From: Ovis canadensis
Taxonomy: Eukaryota; Chordata; Mammalia; Artiodactyla; Bovidae
NCBI RefSeq assembly: GCF_042477335.2
Contig: NC_091250.1
Location: 131,103,384-131,167,383, forward strand
Reading direction: 5' to 3'
DNA: 64,000 nt
Shown: positions 12,045-23,654 of the stretch, one piece after another
How the letters are laid out: each line of letters starts with the position of its first letter
How positions within the stretch are numbered: position 1 is the stretch's first letter
Position numbers and translations under genes: made by a program
Notes under the pieces: model-generated
Seen by the model: the letters and a program-made list of their open reading frames with translations, nothing else
Told to the model about the DNA's origin: nothing
The model's database searches: none

Positions 12045-15000
12045 GCCATCATCACCGTAATCACCACCGCCATCCCCATCAACACCGCCATCAACACCGC
12101 CATCCCCGTCAACACCACCATCCCCATCAACACCGCCATCCCCATCAACACCGCCATCCCCATCAACACCGCCATCCCCATCTACACCGCCATCAACACC
12201 GCCATCCCCATCAACACCGCCATCCCCATCAACACCACCATCATCATCAACACCGCCATCCCCATCAACACCACCATCACCGTCAACACCGCCATCCCCA
12301 TCAACACCACCATCATCATAACCATCACCACCAACCCCATCAACACCGCCATCCCCATCAACACCGCCATCCCCATCAACACCGCCATCCCCATCAACAC
12401 CGCCATCCCCATCAATACCGCCATCCCCATCAACACCACCATCCCCATCAACACCGCCATCACCATAATCAACACCACCATCACCATCAACACCACCATC
12501 AACACCGCCATCCCCATCAACACCGCCATCCCCATCAACACCACCATCACCGTCAACACCGCCATCCCCGTCAACACCGCCATCACCATAATCAACACCA
12601 CCATCACCATCAACACCACCATCAACACCGCCATCCCCATCAACACCACCATCCCCATCAACACCGCCATCACCATAATCAACACCACCATCACCATCAA
12701 CACCACCATCAACACCGCCATCCCCATCAACACCACCATCCCCATCAACACCGCCATCCCCATCAACACCGCCATCCCCATCAACACCGCCATCAACACC
12801 GCCATCACCACCGCCATCCCCATCAACACCGCCATCCCCGTCAACACCGCCATCCCCGTCAACACCGCCATCCCCGTCAACACCGCCATCCCCATCAACA
12901 CCACCATCAACACCGCCATCCCCGTCAACACCGCCATCCCCGTCAACACCGCCATCCCCGTCAACACCGCCATCCCCGTCAACACCGCCATCCCCGTCAA
13001 CACCGCCATCCCCATCAACACCGCCATCCCCATCAACACCGCCATCAACACCGCCATCAACACCGCCATCAACACCGCCATCCCCATCAACACCGCCATC
13101 CCCGTCAACACCGCCATCCCCGTCAACACCGCCATCCCCGTCAACACCGCCATCCCCGTCAACACCGCCATCCCCGTCAACACCGCCATCCCCATCAACA
13201 CCGCCATCCCCATCAACACCGCCATCAACACCGCCATCCCCGTCAACACCACCATCCCCATCAACACCGCCATCCCCATCAACACCGCCATCCCCGTCAA
13301 CACCGCCATCCCCGTCAACACCGCCATCCCCGTCAACACCGCCATCCCCGTCAACACCGCCATCCCCGTCAACACCGCCATCCCCATCAACACCGCCATC
13401 CCCATCAACACCGCCATCCCCATCAACACCGCCATCCCCATCAACACCGCCATCCTCATCAACACCGCCATCACCATAATCAACACCACCATCCCCATCA
13501 ACACCGCCATCCCCATCAACACCGCCATCAACACCGCCATCCCCATCAACACCGCCATCCCCATCAACACCGCCATCCCCGTCAACACCGCCATCCCCGT
13601 CAACACCGCCATCCCCGTCAACACCGCCATCCCCATCAACACCGCCATCCCCATCAACACCACCATCAACACCGCCATCCCCATCAACACCGCCATCCCC
13701 ATCAACACCGCCATCCCCATCAACACCGCCATCCCCATCAACACCACCATCATCATAACCATCACCACCAACCCCATCAACGCCACCAGCCCCATCACCC
13801 CCACCATCCCCATCAACACCGCCATCCCCATCAACACCACCATGACCATCAACACCATCATCAACACCGCCATCCCCATCAACACCGCCATCCCCGTCAA
13901 CACCGCCATCCCCGTCAACACCGCCATCCCCGTCAACACCGCCATCCCCGTCAACACCGCCATCCCCGTCAACACCGCCATCCCCGTCAACACCGCCATC
14001 CCCGTCAACACCGCCATCCCCATCAACACCACCATCAACACCGCCATCCCCATCAACACCGCCATCCCCATCAACACCGCCATCCCCATCAACACCACCA
14101 TCATCATAACCATCACCACCAACCCCATCAACGCCACCAGCCCCATCACCCCCACCATCCCCATCAACACCGCCATCCCCATCAACACCACCATGACCAT
14201 CAACACCATCATCAACACCGCCATCCCCATCAACACCGCCATCCCCGTCAACACCGCCATCCCCGTCAACACCGCCATCCCCGTCAACACCGCCATCCCC
14301 GTCAACACCGCCATCCCCGTCAACACCGCCATCCCCATCAACACCGCCATCCCCATCAACACCACCATCAACACCGCCATCCCCATCAACACCGCCATCC
14401 CCATCAACACCGCCATCCCCATCAACACCGCCATCCCCATCAACACCACCATCATCATAACCATCACCACCAACCCCATCAACGCCACCAGCCCCATCAC
14501 CCCCACCATCCCCATCAACACCGCCATCCCCATCAACACCACCATGACCATCAACACCATCATCAACACCGCCATCCCCATCAACACCGCCATCCCCGTC
14601 AACACCGCCATCCCCGTCAACACCGCCATCCCCGTCAACACCGCCATCCCCGTCAACACCGCCATCCCCGTCAACACCGCCATCCCCGTCAACACCGCCA
14701 TCCCCGTCAACACCGCCATCCCCATCAACACCGCCATCCCCATCAACACCGCCATCCCCATCAACACCGCCATCCCCATCAACACCACCATCATCATAAC
14801 CATCACCACCAACCCCATCAACGCCACCAGCCCCATCACCCCCACCATCCCCATCAACACCGCCATCCCCATCAACACCACCATGACCATCAACACCATC
14901 ATCAACACCGCCATCCCCATCAACACCGCCATCCCCATCAACACCGCCATCCCCATCAACACCGCCATCCCCATCAACACCGCCATCCCCATCAACACCG

Positions 15001-15602
15001 CCATCCCCATCAACACCACCATCATCATAACCATCACCACCAACCCCATCAACGCCACCAGCCCCATCAACACCGCCATCCTCATCAACACCGCCATCAC
15101 CATAATCAACACCACCATCACCATCAACACCACCATCAACACCGCCATCCCCATCAACACCGCCATCCCCATCAACACCGCCATCCCCATCAACACCGCC
15201 ATCCCCATCAACACCGCCATCCCCATCAACACTGCCATCCCCATCAACACCACCATCATCATAACCATCACCACCAACCCCATCAACGCCACCAGCCCCA
15301 TCACCCCCACCATCCCCATCAACACCGCCATCCCCATCAACACCGCCATCCCCATCAACATCGCCATCCCCATCAACACCGCCATCCCCATCAACACCGC
15401 CATCCCCATCAACACCGCCATCCCCATCAACACCACCATCATCATAACCATCACCACCAACCCCATCAACGCCACCAGCCCCATCACCCCCACCATCCCC
15501 ATCAACACCGCCATCCCCATCAACACCGCCATCCCCATCAACACCACCATCATCATAACCATCACCACCAGCCCCATCAACACCGCCATCCCCATCACCA
15601 TG
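12045..15602. repeat. 3.56-kb minisatellite (18-bp unit) with higher-order structure
   Basis: Tandem array of an 18-bp unit, + strand aacaccgccatccccatc, with 15-, 12- and 9-bp deletion forms and substitutions (accgcc to accacc, ccccatc to ccccgtc or caccatc). All length changes are multiples of three. There are roughly 195 unit positions. A distinctive spacer, starting catcataaccatcaccacca and running through ccagccccatcacccccacc, recurs at 12314 (partly), 13751, 14102, 14453, 14792, 15023, 15257, 15440 and 15551, which defines higher-order blocks. The array is almost free of G on the + strand. It gives three very long open frames (12036-15674 plus; 12012-15857 and 12182-15781 minus) that I regard as non-coding consequences of the triplet-based unit. 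Flanks are ordinary intergenic DNA. Confidence 0.97.
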
Positions 15603-16384
15603 GCCTGGTGGGGGTGTGCTCCACAGTCTCCCAGGGACCCCACTGGAACTGGGCCCCTGAGCCCGCAGCCATGATGCTTGGTGTACCCTCCTTCTCCCAC
15701 TCCGTGCCAAGGCTTGGTCCCTCTCACCAGGCTCCTCCACAAGGAGAAAGGCTTTAGTGACCCAAGACACGTTGGCCACATGCATTAGGACTCCAGGCAA
15801 AGGAGCAAGCTCTGTGGAGCCGGGAACACAGAGCGGGCTTCCTGGAGGAGGTGGCACCGGAGAAAGGCCTTAAAGCCTGAGCAGAGACAGAGAAGCAAGC
15901 CCCTAACAGACCTTGGGCCTCTTTGGGGCCTCTCCACTGCGGGCTCTGAGACGGGGGACTTGATTGTGAGGAACTGCAGTTGGCCTTTTCGACGGTATCT
16001 GCCCCATCATTTATTTTAAAAGAAAGGACCCCAGCTGGAGAAGTAATCCCCTCTTGGCCCATCCAGACCATCGAAAATGGATACCTCCCAGGTGTTCCAT
16101 CTCTGCAGATGTAAAATGCAGGCAGGCCCAGACCCCAGGCCGGCCTGTGGGATTGTCTCCCCACCAAAGCCCTTGGACGGGGCGGGATGGGGGCGGGGCC
16201 CCAGGCACTGGAAGGAGACACAGGACAGCTGCCCCGGGACGCTCCTGGGTGCCGTCCAGCCCGCTCCAAAAGGCTCTGCTGCCTAACTCATCTGCCTGGC
16301 CCCTCTCTGCCTGCCCTTCTTTCTGTGTTTATTTCTTTGAAAAAATATATAGCTTCAGCAAGTCAGAAGGGGGAAAACAAATAT
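15603..16384. other. Intergenic DNA right of the minisatellite
   Basis: Unique-looking sequence with no recognised gene. Open frames at 15754-16269 (minus) and 16054-16401 (plus) lack any family signature. Confidence 0.5.
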
Positions 16385-16712
16385 CTCATATTAACTCATA
16401 GACACGGGACCTAGAAAACTGGTCCTGATGACGCTGTTTGCAGGGCGAGAGAGGCGGAGACCAGGCCTGAGGCACAGAGGACGAAGGAGAGCGCGGGACA
16501 GGCTGAGAGCGAAGCACCGGAGTGCAAGCGCTCCCGTGCGTGAGAGGGAGCGCTAGCGGGGAGCTGCCGCGTGACAGGGGCAGCCCCACCCGCTGCTCTG
16601 CGGAGACCCAGAGCGGCGGGGGCGGGCGGCGGGCGGGGAGGCTGCCGCACACCGTTGGCCGGCAGAAGTCAGCACAGTTTAAAGCAATTGTCCTCCAATT
16701 AAATACGTATAT
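16385..16712 (+). mobile_element. Ruminant L1 3' UTR fragment
   Basis: The order of phrases matches the 3' end of ruminant L1 elements as I know it: acacgggacctagaaaactg, cgctagcggggagctgc, gcagaagtcagcacag and the terminal aaagcaattgtcctccaatt. It is diverged and lacks any ORF. A second short piece of the same tail seems to occur near 16838-16880. Confidence 0.6.
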
Positions 16713-17349
16713 ATACACATATACAGAACTCCAGTGCTCTTTCCTCATGTTAGGAGTGGTAGACGCTCACTGTAGAAAACCCAGAAAAACACGAGAAAAA
16801 GAAACTAAAGTCACTCATACAATTACGACCGCTCCGCATTGCTCCACGGCAGAAGCCAGCACAACACTCTAAAAGTTAAAACACAGAAACTCTTTTAAAA
16901 ACCACTTTTAATGTCAGGATGCAGCGGCAGTACCTGCCGGCGTCTGTGAGTCTTTCCAGGTCTTTGATTAACGTCCACACACACACGAGAAAACAGGTTG
17001 AGATTCTGGTTAGGCTGCCTTGAATCTATAGATCAAGTCGGGGAACTGACATCTGGCCATTCTCGAGGCTTCTCTTCTGTGAACGTGGAATCTCTCTCTT
17101 TCTTCTCTGATGTTCAACTTTTTTCTAAACCTTGTTGCACTGAGATCATACTGCAGGTAAAGGCCAGCCCTGCTCTCCCACTTCACATTATTTAATGTTA
17201 TGCCTTCTCCAAGCACAGATGCTAATTCTCGCCTTATTTTCTGACACGAAGAGACACAGTAGTGCCGCCGTCATCCCCTATGATTGCGCCTCTTAGGCTA
17301 AAAACGGCAGCTCTAGCTTGTTTCCAGGCTTGTTTTGAGCTAAAAAACA
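16713..17349. other. Intergenic, AT-rich, possible repeat debris
   Basis: AT-rich stretch with a tatatacacatatac run and a partial repetition of the L1 tail wording. No gene is recognised. Confidence 0.4.
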
Positions 17350-18165
17350 GTAATGAAGCTGGAATCAAGATCACAGGAAGAAATATCAACAACCTCAGAC
17401 ATACAGATGACACCACTCTAACAGCTGAAAGTGAAGAGGGATAAAGAGCCTCTTGATGAAGGTGAAAGAAGAGAGTGAAAAAGCTGGCTTAAAACTCAAC
17501 ATTCAAAAAAATGAAGATCATGGCATCCAGTCCCACCATTTCATGGCAAAGAGTTGGGGAAACAATGGAAACATGGACAGACTTTATTTCCTTGGGCTCC
17601 AAAATCACTGTGGATAGTGACTGCAGCCGTGAAATTAAAAGACGCTTGCTCCTTGGAAGAAAAGTTATGACAAACCTAGACAGCATATTAAAAGGCACAG
17701 ATATCACTTTGTTGACAAAGGTCTTTATAGTCAAAACTATGGTTTTTCTAGTAGTCATGCACAGATGTGAGGGCTGGTCCATAAAGAAGACTAAGCACCA
17801 AGGAAATGATGCTTTCGAGCTGTGGTGCTGGAGAAGACTCTTGAGAGTCCCTTGGAGAGCAAGGGGATCCCACCAGTCCATCCTAAAGGAAATCAGTCCT
17901 GAATATTTGTTGGAACGACTGATGCTGAAGCTCCAATACTTTGGCCATCTTATGGGAAAAGCTGACTCACTGGAAAAGACCCTGATGCTGGGAAGGATCA
18001 AAGGCACAAGCAGAAGGGGACGACAGAAGAGAAGATGGTTGGATGGCATCACCAACTCGATGGGCATGAATTTGAGCAAACTGTGGGAGATAGTGAAGGA
18101 CAGGGAAGCCTGGTATGCTGCAGTTCATGGGGTCGCAAGAGCTGGACGTGACTGAGCGACCGAAC
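17350..18165 (+). mobile_element. BovB (RTE) LINE fragment with end of the RT domain
   Basis: The longest BovB copy in the window. The frame at 17262-17444 carries RNINNLRHTDDTTLTAESEEG. The HTDD there occupies the reverse transcriptase active-site position, where intact elements have YADD, so the catalytic box has lost its Tyr and Ala. After a stop, the frame continues from 17511 with [43 protein letters not shown] and [14 protein letters not shown] to 18155. The 3' end is gagctggacgtgactgagcg. It is a dead 5'-truncated copy. Confidence 0.92.
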
Positions 18166-18975
18166 AGCAGCAGTAATGAAGAAATGCCTCTGCTCACTAA
18201 CACTTGGAAGCAGTTCAGTAAAAAGCTCAGGAAACAGCTCACGCGTGCTCAGTCAGCTGTCCTCTCGCTCTGCGAGCGGCACCCCCCACCCCCATGTCCA
18301 TGCTGAGACCTGGTGTGCGCAGGCCCAGGGCCCTCAGAGAAGCAGAAATGTCCTAAGAGCGCACGGTCAGGACGGGAGCCCCATCCGCCAGCCTGCGGCC
18401 GGGACTCGCCTCCTCCTGGGCCTAGCCCCTTCTGCTTCCTAAGTGCCCCAGACTGAGTCCCTGGGGGCTCTTGGAGATGCTACACACCATGGACACCCTT
18501 GGAGCTCGCTGTCAATGAAGTGATGAAGACCCAGGACCCTCACCCCACGTCCTCCACCCTATTTTCCATGCTTGCTTTGTTAATGAACCTTTTCCTGGAT
18601 GTCACGTACGGGCAAAGCAGCTCTCATCCCAAGGGCACAGCTGGCGGCTTTCCACAGGCTGACCATGCCGTGCACTCAGACCAGCTCAGAGAGGGGGGGA
18701 CAGTACCAGGAATGCCCGCGGGCACCTCAGGTCCAGAGGCTCGAGCCTGGGACAGTGCTGCCCCCAGGGCACATCCTGGTGGTGAGTGCAGACACTTGAC
18801 TGTCACCGCTGAGAGGGTGCTGTTGGCATCGAGTGGGCAGGGACGCAGTTCAACACCCCACTCTGTATAAGTTGGCCCCTAAATGGAGGGCTACCCAGCC
18901 CCCAGTGACCGCAGTGCCTGGGCAGGGAAACCCCGCTCCGGTCTATCCTAATTTCTAGCTGCATAGACTGGTTCT
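18166..18975. other. Intergenic DNA, no gene recognised
   Basis: Single-copy-looking DNA between two ruminant repeats. Short open frames on both strands lack any recognisable domain. Confidence 0.5.
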
Positions 18976-19150
18976 GGTTGGTGTTAGTCGCTAAGTTGTG
19001 TCTGACTCTTGCGACGCCACGGGCTGTTGCCCGCCAGACTCCTCCATCCATGGGATTCTCCAGGCAAGAACACTGGAGCAGGTTGCTGTTCCCTTCTCCA
19101 GGGGATCTTCCCGACCCAGGGATCAAACCCGGGTCTCCGGCATTGCAGAA
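18976..19150 (-). mobile_element. Bov-tA SINE
   Basis: Reverse complement of the tRNA-Glu-derived Bov-tA consensus: agtcgctaagttgtgtctg, gggattctccaggcaag, ttctccaggggatcttcc and cagggatcaaacccgggt (inverted B box). It is truncated at the head just past the inverted B box. Confidence 0.9.
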
Positions 19151-20602
19151 GGACGATTTAATGATCCAACAACCAACCCTGGCTCAACTGGGTCTTCCTG
19201 GAGTCGGGTCACCATTCCCCCAGGTCCCTTCTGTCCTCCTCAGTCACTGAGCCCAGACTCTGATCACACCCTGCCTGGGCGGGGGTCCCACCTCCCCAGC
19301 CCAGACTTGGAGTGGTGCCTGACTCAGAGGTCAGGGACAGGTGACTGAAGGCATGGCGGCTGTCGAGAGGACGCTCACCAGGGTCCCACCTTTGACAGGG
19401 CCCTGGCAACAGACAGGCCCCCAAGTCAGATTCTGGAGGAGAGGAGAGACACCCTGCCCCAGGCCCCTGTGAGGAACAGGACACTCCAGCAGAGGAGAGG
19501 TGGTGGAGAATCCCCAGCATGCTGGGCACCCCAGACATGGACCCAGGAGGCCTGCACCCCCAAGAGCCCCCACACTGAGCCCGACCGGGAAACAGGAGGA
19601 TGGCAAGACGCTAGCTCTGCCGGCAGCTGGGGAGCAGGCAGCCGGAGCAGACGGGCGGGGGGGGGGGGGGGTGGGTGGGAGGAGGGCCAGACTGGGAGGA
19701 GGCCGGAGCTGGGCAGACCGGGAGAGAGCGGAAGGCAGCGACCTCTCAGGGAAGCTGGAGGCCAGGCAGGCACACGGGGTCTGGGGGAGAGGAGGGAGCC
19801 TGGAGCCTCTCTGAGCCCAGGTGCAGCTAGCTGATCAGCAGGACCCCCCCACCGCCATCCACACTGCTGGAAGGTTGGAGGCTGCCTGACAGGCGAGGCC
19901 AGGTGGTTCTGCCCCCTCCGAGCCCCATGGCCCCTGGGGTACCCAGCGGTTGAGCTGGCATCAGGCTGCACCTGTGATGCCCAAATCGGGTCCCTGGGCT
20001 TGCACGCCCCACCCTCCCGGAGCAGACACCTTGGTAACCTGTGCCCTGGGCACCCACCCTAGACCAGCCCCATGTGAGCCTCTGGACACAGGGACCGTGG
20101 GTAGGCATGTGGGGTGCCCTGGGCAGGGCCTTACCCGTCGCCCACCTCCCGAGCACCAGGCCCAGCAGGACAGGGCCCTGCACGGAGCTGGCACGTGAGG
20201 AAGTCAGGTGGGGGGACACCTGGGAGCTTCCGGGGCGTCGGGTGTCTCCCCGACACCAGAGGGAGCGGACGGGCTGCGACTGAGGGTGGGAGCGGGGTGA
20301 GGGGGAGGGGAGAGGGTGGTCCCAGGCCCCATCCCCGTCATCCAGGGAGGCCGAATGGAATGGCAGCCGTTTCTCACAGCCTGAAGGCGGCATGTTTGAA
20401 GAAACTATGTTTGTCTTCAAACCAGGAAGAAATAAATTGCATTCAACCAAAAACTAAAATATGAGAATGTTTTTAGCAGTGCAACCCTCCAGGGAGAATC
20501 GCTCCCAGAACCAGAGATCAGACTCTCTAAGGTGAGACTGGACCATCTCTGCAACATTGACTCCAGGATTCGGACACCTTGTCCTGCCCGTGAATTCTGT
20601 TT
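19151..20602. other. Intergenic DNA with a G15 run
   Basis: GC-rich intergenic DNA. The one notable feature is a homopolymer of 15 G at 19657-19671 followed by gtgggtgggagg. No gene is recognised. Confidence 0.5.
19657..19671 (+). repeat. G15 homopolymer
   Basis: Fifteen consecutive G residues followed by TGGGTGGGAGG give a strong potential G-quadruplex. The run length is likely polymorphic and error-prone in sequencing. Confidence 0.95.
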
Positions 20603-20712
20603 CTTCTTATTATTATTTTGGCCGCGCCATGCAGCATGGGAAATCGAAGCTGAGCCCCCCACAGTGGAAGCATGGAGCCCTGACCCCCGGACCTCCAGAG
20701 AAGCTCCCCGGC
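20603..20712 (-). mobile_element. Decayed CHR-type SINE
   Basis: Inverted CHR wording: ttattattattttggccgc, gccatgcagcatgggaaatc and ccacagtggaagcatgga. It has lost the recognisable gaattccc-type end, so the limits are approximate. Confidence 0.55.
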
Positions 20713-21924
20713 CTCACGTTCTAGGCAGGTCCTTGTTGCCCAAACCACGCCTCCAGCCCCACCTCCACCCCCTGCCTGGCAGGGTCCAGACAAGGAAATC
20801 GAGGTGCCCTGAGCAGCGCTGGAAGAAGTGTCACTCTCAGGCTGACACCTGAGAGAGAGCGGGGCTCCCTCAGATGCCGCCTCTGGTCCCTGTCCCTCCT
20901 TGCCCCGGCCCCACCCTGCTGCAGGCCTCGACCTTGGACTTCTAGACCGCAGAAGACAGCGACCTGTCCCCTCCTGACGGCGGGAAGGGCTCTGGCAGGC
21001 TCCACACTCAGCCTGAGGCTCGCGGGTGGTGTTTCAGGAGGTGGTTGGGCCTCCTGTCATCGGCAGGCAGAGAGGGGTGCAGCCTGACTCCTCCACCCAC
21101 AGCCCTGAGACCCTGAACAAGTCACTTTGCTTCTCTGACCTCCGTTTTCTCATCTGTTAGATGGGTACAGTCTCCACCCCACGGGGTCACTGTAGAGAGT
21201 GTCTGAGAGCGCCCTCGGGCAAGCGGTCCAGGGCTGCACACAGCTCCTGCCCCTCTGTCCTCGGGCTGTGAGCAGCAGGATGAGTCTGAGACATGAAGGG
21301 AACACCCCCGGATCCCACAGGCAGCTCCAAGCAGACGCAGGATCTTCGGTGCCCTCTCAGCGGCTGGCTGTGGCCACGGTCCCGCAGCTGGCAGCTCTGG
21401 GCGGGTGAGATAGTGTCTGTCGGCCTGGCTCCTGTGGGCATGGTGTGGGCACAGGAGGGGCCTGGGTGATGCAGAAAGCAGGGCCTTGGGGGAAACGAAG
21501 GTGCAGTGAGCCCCCAGCCCCTTCCCCACTTGGACCCCAGCCTCCACCTGGGCGGCAGGAGAGAGAACAGAGCAGGCCTCCTGCCCAGGGGACGGGGGGA
21601 CAAGGGCAGGAAGATGAGGTCATGGGGAAAGAGAACGTCACTTGTTTACAGTCAGACACCCACAGCCAGAGACACTGGGGAGCCGCACGCACAGGCCTGC
21701 GACGGGCAGCCCCGGGCAGGAGGACCGGGCAGGCGGGGCCTCAGTGGTCAGCCCGTGGCTCCTCTGGACAGCGAGGAGGGGACAGGCGCCACCTGTGAGC
21801 AGCGGGCTGTCAGGGCGTCAGCCGCTCGGCCCAGGGGACCCTGAAGTTCTCAGAGGGACCATAGGCCTCGGTCTCCCCGGGCAACCAGGACACCAGACCA
21901 CAGGGGCGTCAGCCCCGCGGGGCT
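20713..21924. other. Intergenic DNA with a MIR fragment
   Basis: No gene recognised. A MIR-like core lies at 21106-21200. Confidence 0.5.
21106..21200 (+). mobile_element. MIR SINE fragment
   Basis: The strings ctgaacaagtcactttgctt, ctctgacctccgttttctca and tctgttagatgggtacagt follow the MIR 3' core in order. It is old and diverged. Confidence 0.65.
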
Positions 21925-22063
21925 TGTTTCGTTTTGATTTGTTTTGCTTCTTTGGCGATGCCACATGGCTGGCAGGATCTTAGTGCTCCAGCCAGGGAAT
22001 GAACCCAGGCCCTGGGCAGCGAAGGTGCAGAGTCCTAACCACCGGGCTGTCGGGGAATTCCCC
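21925..22063 (-). mobile_element. CHR-type SINE
   Basis: Inverted CHR SINE: a T-rich tail, then gccacatggctggcaggatc, gccagggaatgaacccaggc, agagtcctaaccaccgggct and a final gtcggggaattccc. Confidence 0.8.
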
Positions 22064-22308
22064 ACCCCTCCTGTTTTCAGGCAGGAGCCACTGAAGTATG
22101 TTAGGTGGGAGTCGGGGTGACCAGGACGCCTGGTCTGGGGGCTGGTGGGCCTGGGCCCCCTGGCAGCCCAGGGAGAGGGCTGGGCTGGTGAGTCTGGGGT
22201 CTGCAGGGTGGGCAGCAAGGAGGTTGCCAGCCAGGAGGGGACACTCCCCCTCTACTGAACTTCACATCTGTACTCAACGGACTCACAAGTTCTCAACCAC
22301 TGAACTCA
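22064..22308. other. Intergenic DNA
   Basis: Short single-copy-looking spacer with no feature recognised. Confidence 0.5.
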
Positions 22309-22640
22309 TGTTCACACATACACACGTGCACACGCACCAGCACACACATACACACGCACAAACACATGTGGGCACACATGCACATGTTCACGCATGCACA
22401 CACAGGCATGAACACACACACACATGCGCATTCACACACAGGCACACATGCTCACACATGCACGTCCATGCACATGTGCACACACACGCGCATTCACACA
22501 CAGGCACACATGCTCACACATGCACATCCATGCACACACAGGCATGAACACACACACACACGCGCATTCACACACAGGCACACATGCACGTCCATGCACA
22601 CACGCACACACACGCGCATAGATGCGTGTGCACAAGCATA
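22309..22640. repeat. CA-rich tract with higher-order units of about 62-74 bp
   Basis: A dinucleotide-derived region of cacaca, catgca and cgcgca blocks. The segment gcgcattcacacacaggc recurs at 22426, 22488 and 22562, so it is a compound repeat with larger units and not a plain (CA)n. The open frames across it, rich in His and Thr, are artefacts. Confidence 0.9.
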
Positions 22641-23654
22641 CTCACGCGGTCCAAGCCCCAGGAAGGCGCGGGCAGTCCCCCCATCTCAGGTCACCAGGGA
22701 GCCTCCTCGGCCCTCCAGCTGGCACCGAGTCCCACATGCAGCCTCTGAGCCTCGCCGTCCAGAGGAAGGGAGGGAGGACGCCATGCCCACTTTAGCCGGG
22801 CCTTCGGACCTGTCCTCACCACTGCGGACACGCACAGCCACCTCCCGCCCGGAAGCTGTCAGAACCAAGGGGGCTGCCCTCAGCTGACCCCTTGCCTGTG
22901 GCTGTCGGGAGGCAGTGAGGGCAAAGGGAGCGGGCGGCGCGCCCGTGGAAACAGCTGCTTGCCCTCGGGCCACCCTCTCCAGCCACACTCAGCTGCCCAC
23001 AACAGGGGCTTCAGACGTGGCCCTCAGTCACGCGTGGAAGGCCCACAGGCTTGGCACGCAGCCCAGCCCAGCCCTGTTCACAGACCCTGAGTCCCCAGCA
23101 GGCCACCTCCTCTCTGGAAGTCGCAGGTCCCCTGGCTTGACCCTGCAGAGCTACCAGGATTTGGGCTCTGATGGTCCAAGGGGGGCTCTGAGCAGACTAC
23201 AGCTTGGCAGGGAGGGCCGGGGAGGTGACAGGTCCTGACGGGAATGGAAGGAGCTGGCGCCTGGCCTTTCTTGGCGGGAGTCCCCACATCCCAAAATGGT
23301 ACGTACAGCTCTGGGCTGGGGACATGGGGGCTGTGGTCTGCATCAGATGCCCTCTCCTTGAGGACCAGCCTGGACCCTGTCTGGGTGAAGCCCCAAGGCG
23401 GTCTGTGTGCTCAGCAGTGTTGGGCCCAGCAACCCGCGTTTCCTGGGCAGACAGTCCAACCCCGAGTGCGAGAACCTGCTGGGTGCCGCTTGGTGCTCGT
23501 CAAACCTCACCTCGTTACCGCTTCAATTTTCAAAATGCTCTCTTCTCCCCAACTTGTAGGTGTGGAAACCATGGCCCAAGGGATCAAGCCCCTAATGTTG
23601 GTTTACATGATATGATGTCAGCCCTGTGGTTTTATTTTTTATCTAAAATATATT
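22641..23654. other. Intergenic DNA, no gene recognised
   Basis: GC-rich single-copy-looking sequence. No exon, RNA gene or repeat was identified. Confidence 0.5.

Noticed and set aside
12045-15602. CRISPR-like array
   Set aside because: Units are contiguous without unique spacers, the genome is mammalian, and there are no cas genes.
12012-15857. A giant Asp/Gly-rich protein of 1,281 residues (and 1,212- and 1,199-residue partners) as real genes
   Set aside because: They coincide exactly with the minisatellite. All arise from a unit with triplet length changes, overlap one another on both strands, and lack any non-repetitive domain, promoter or splice context.
17511-18155. A 214-residue host protein
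   Set aside because: It is the C-terminal reverse transcriptase remnant of a truncated BovB LINE.
22098-22887. His/Thr-rich proteins on the plus strand
   Set aside because: Translations of the CA-rich repeat, with no independent coding signal.
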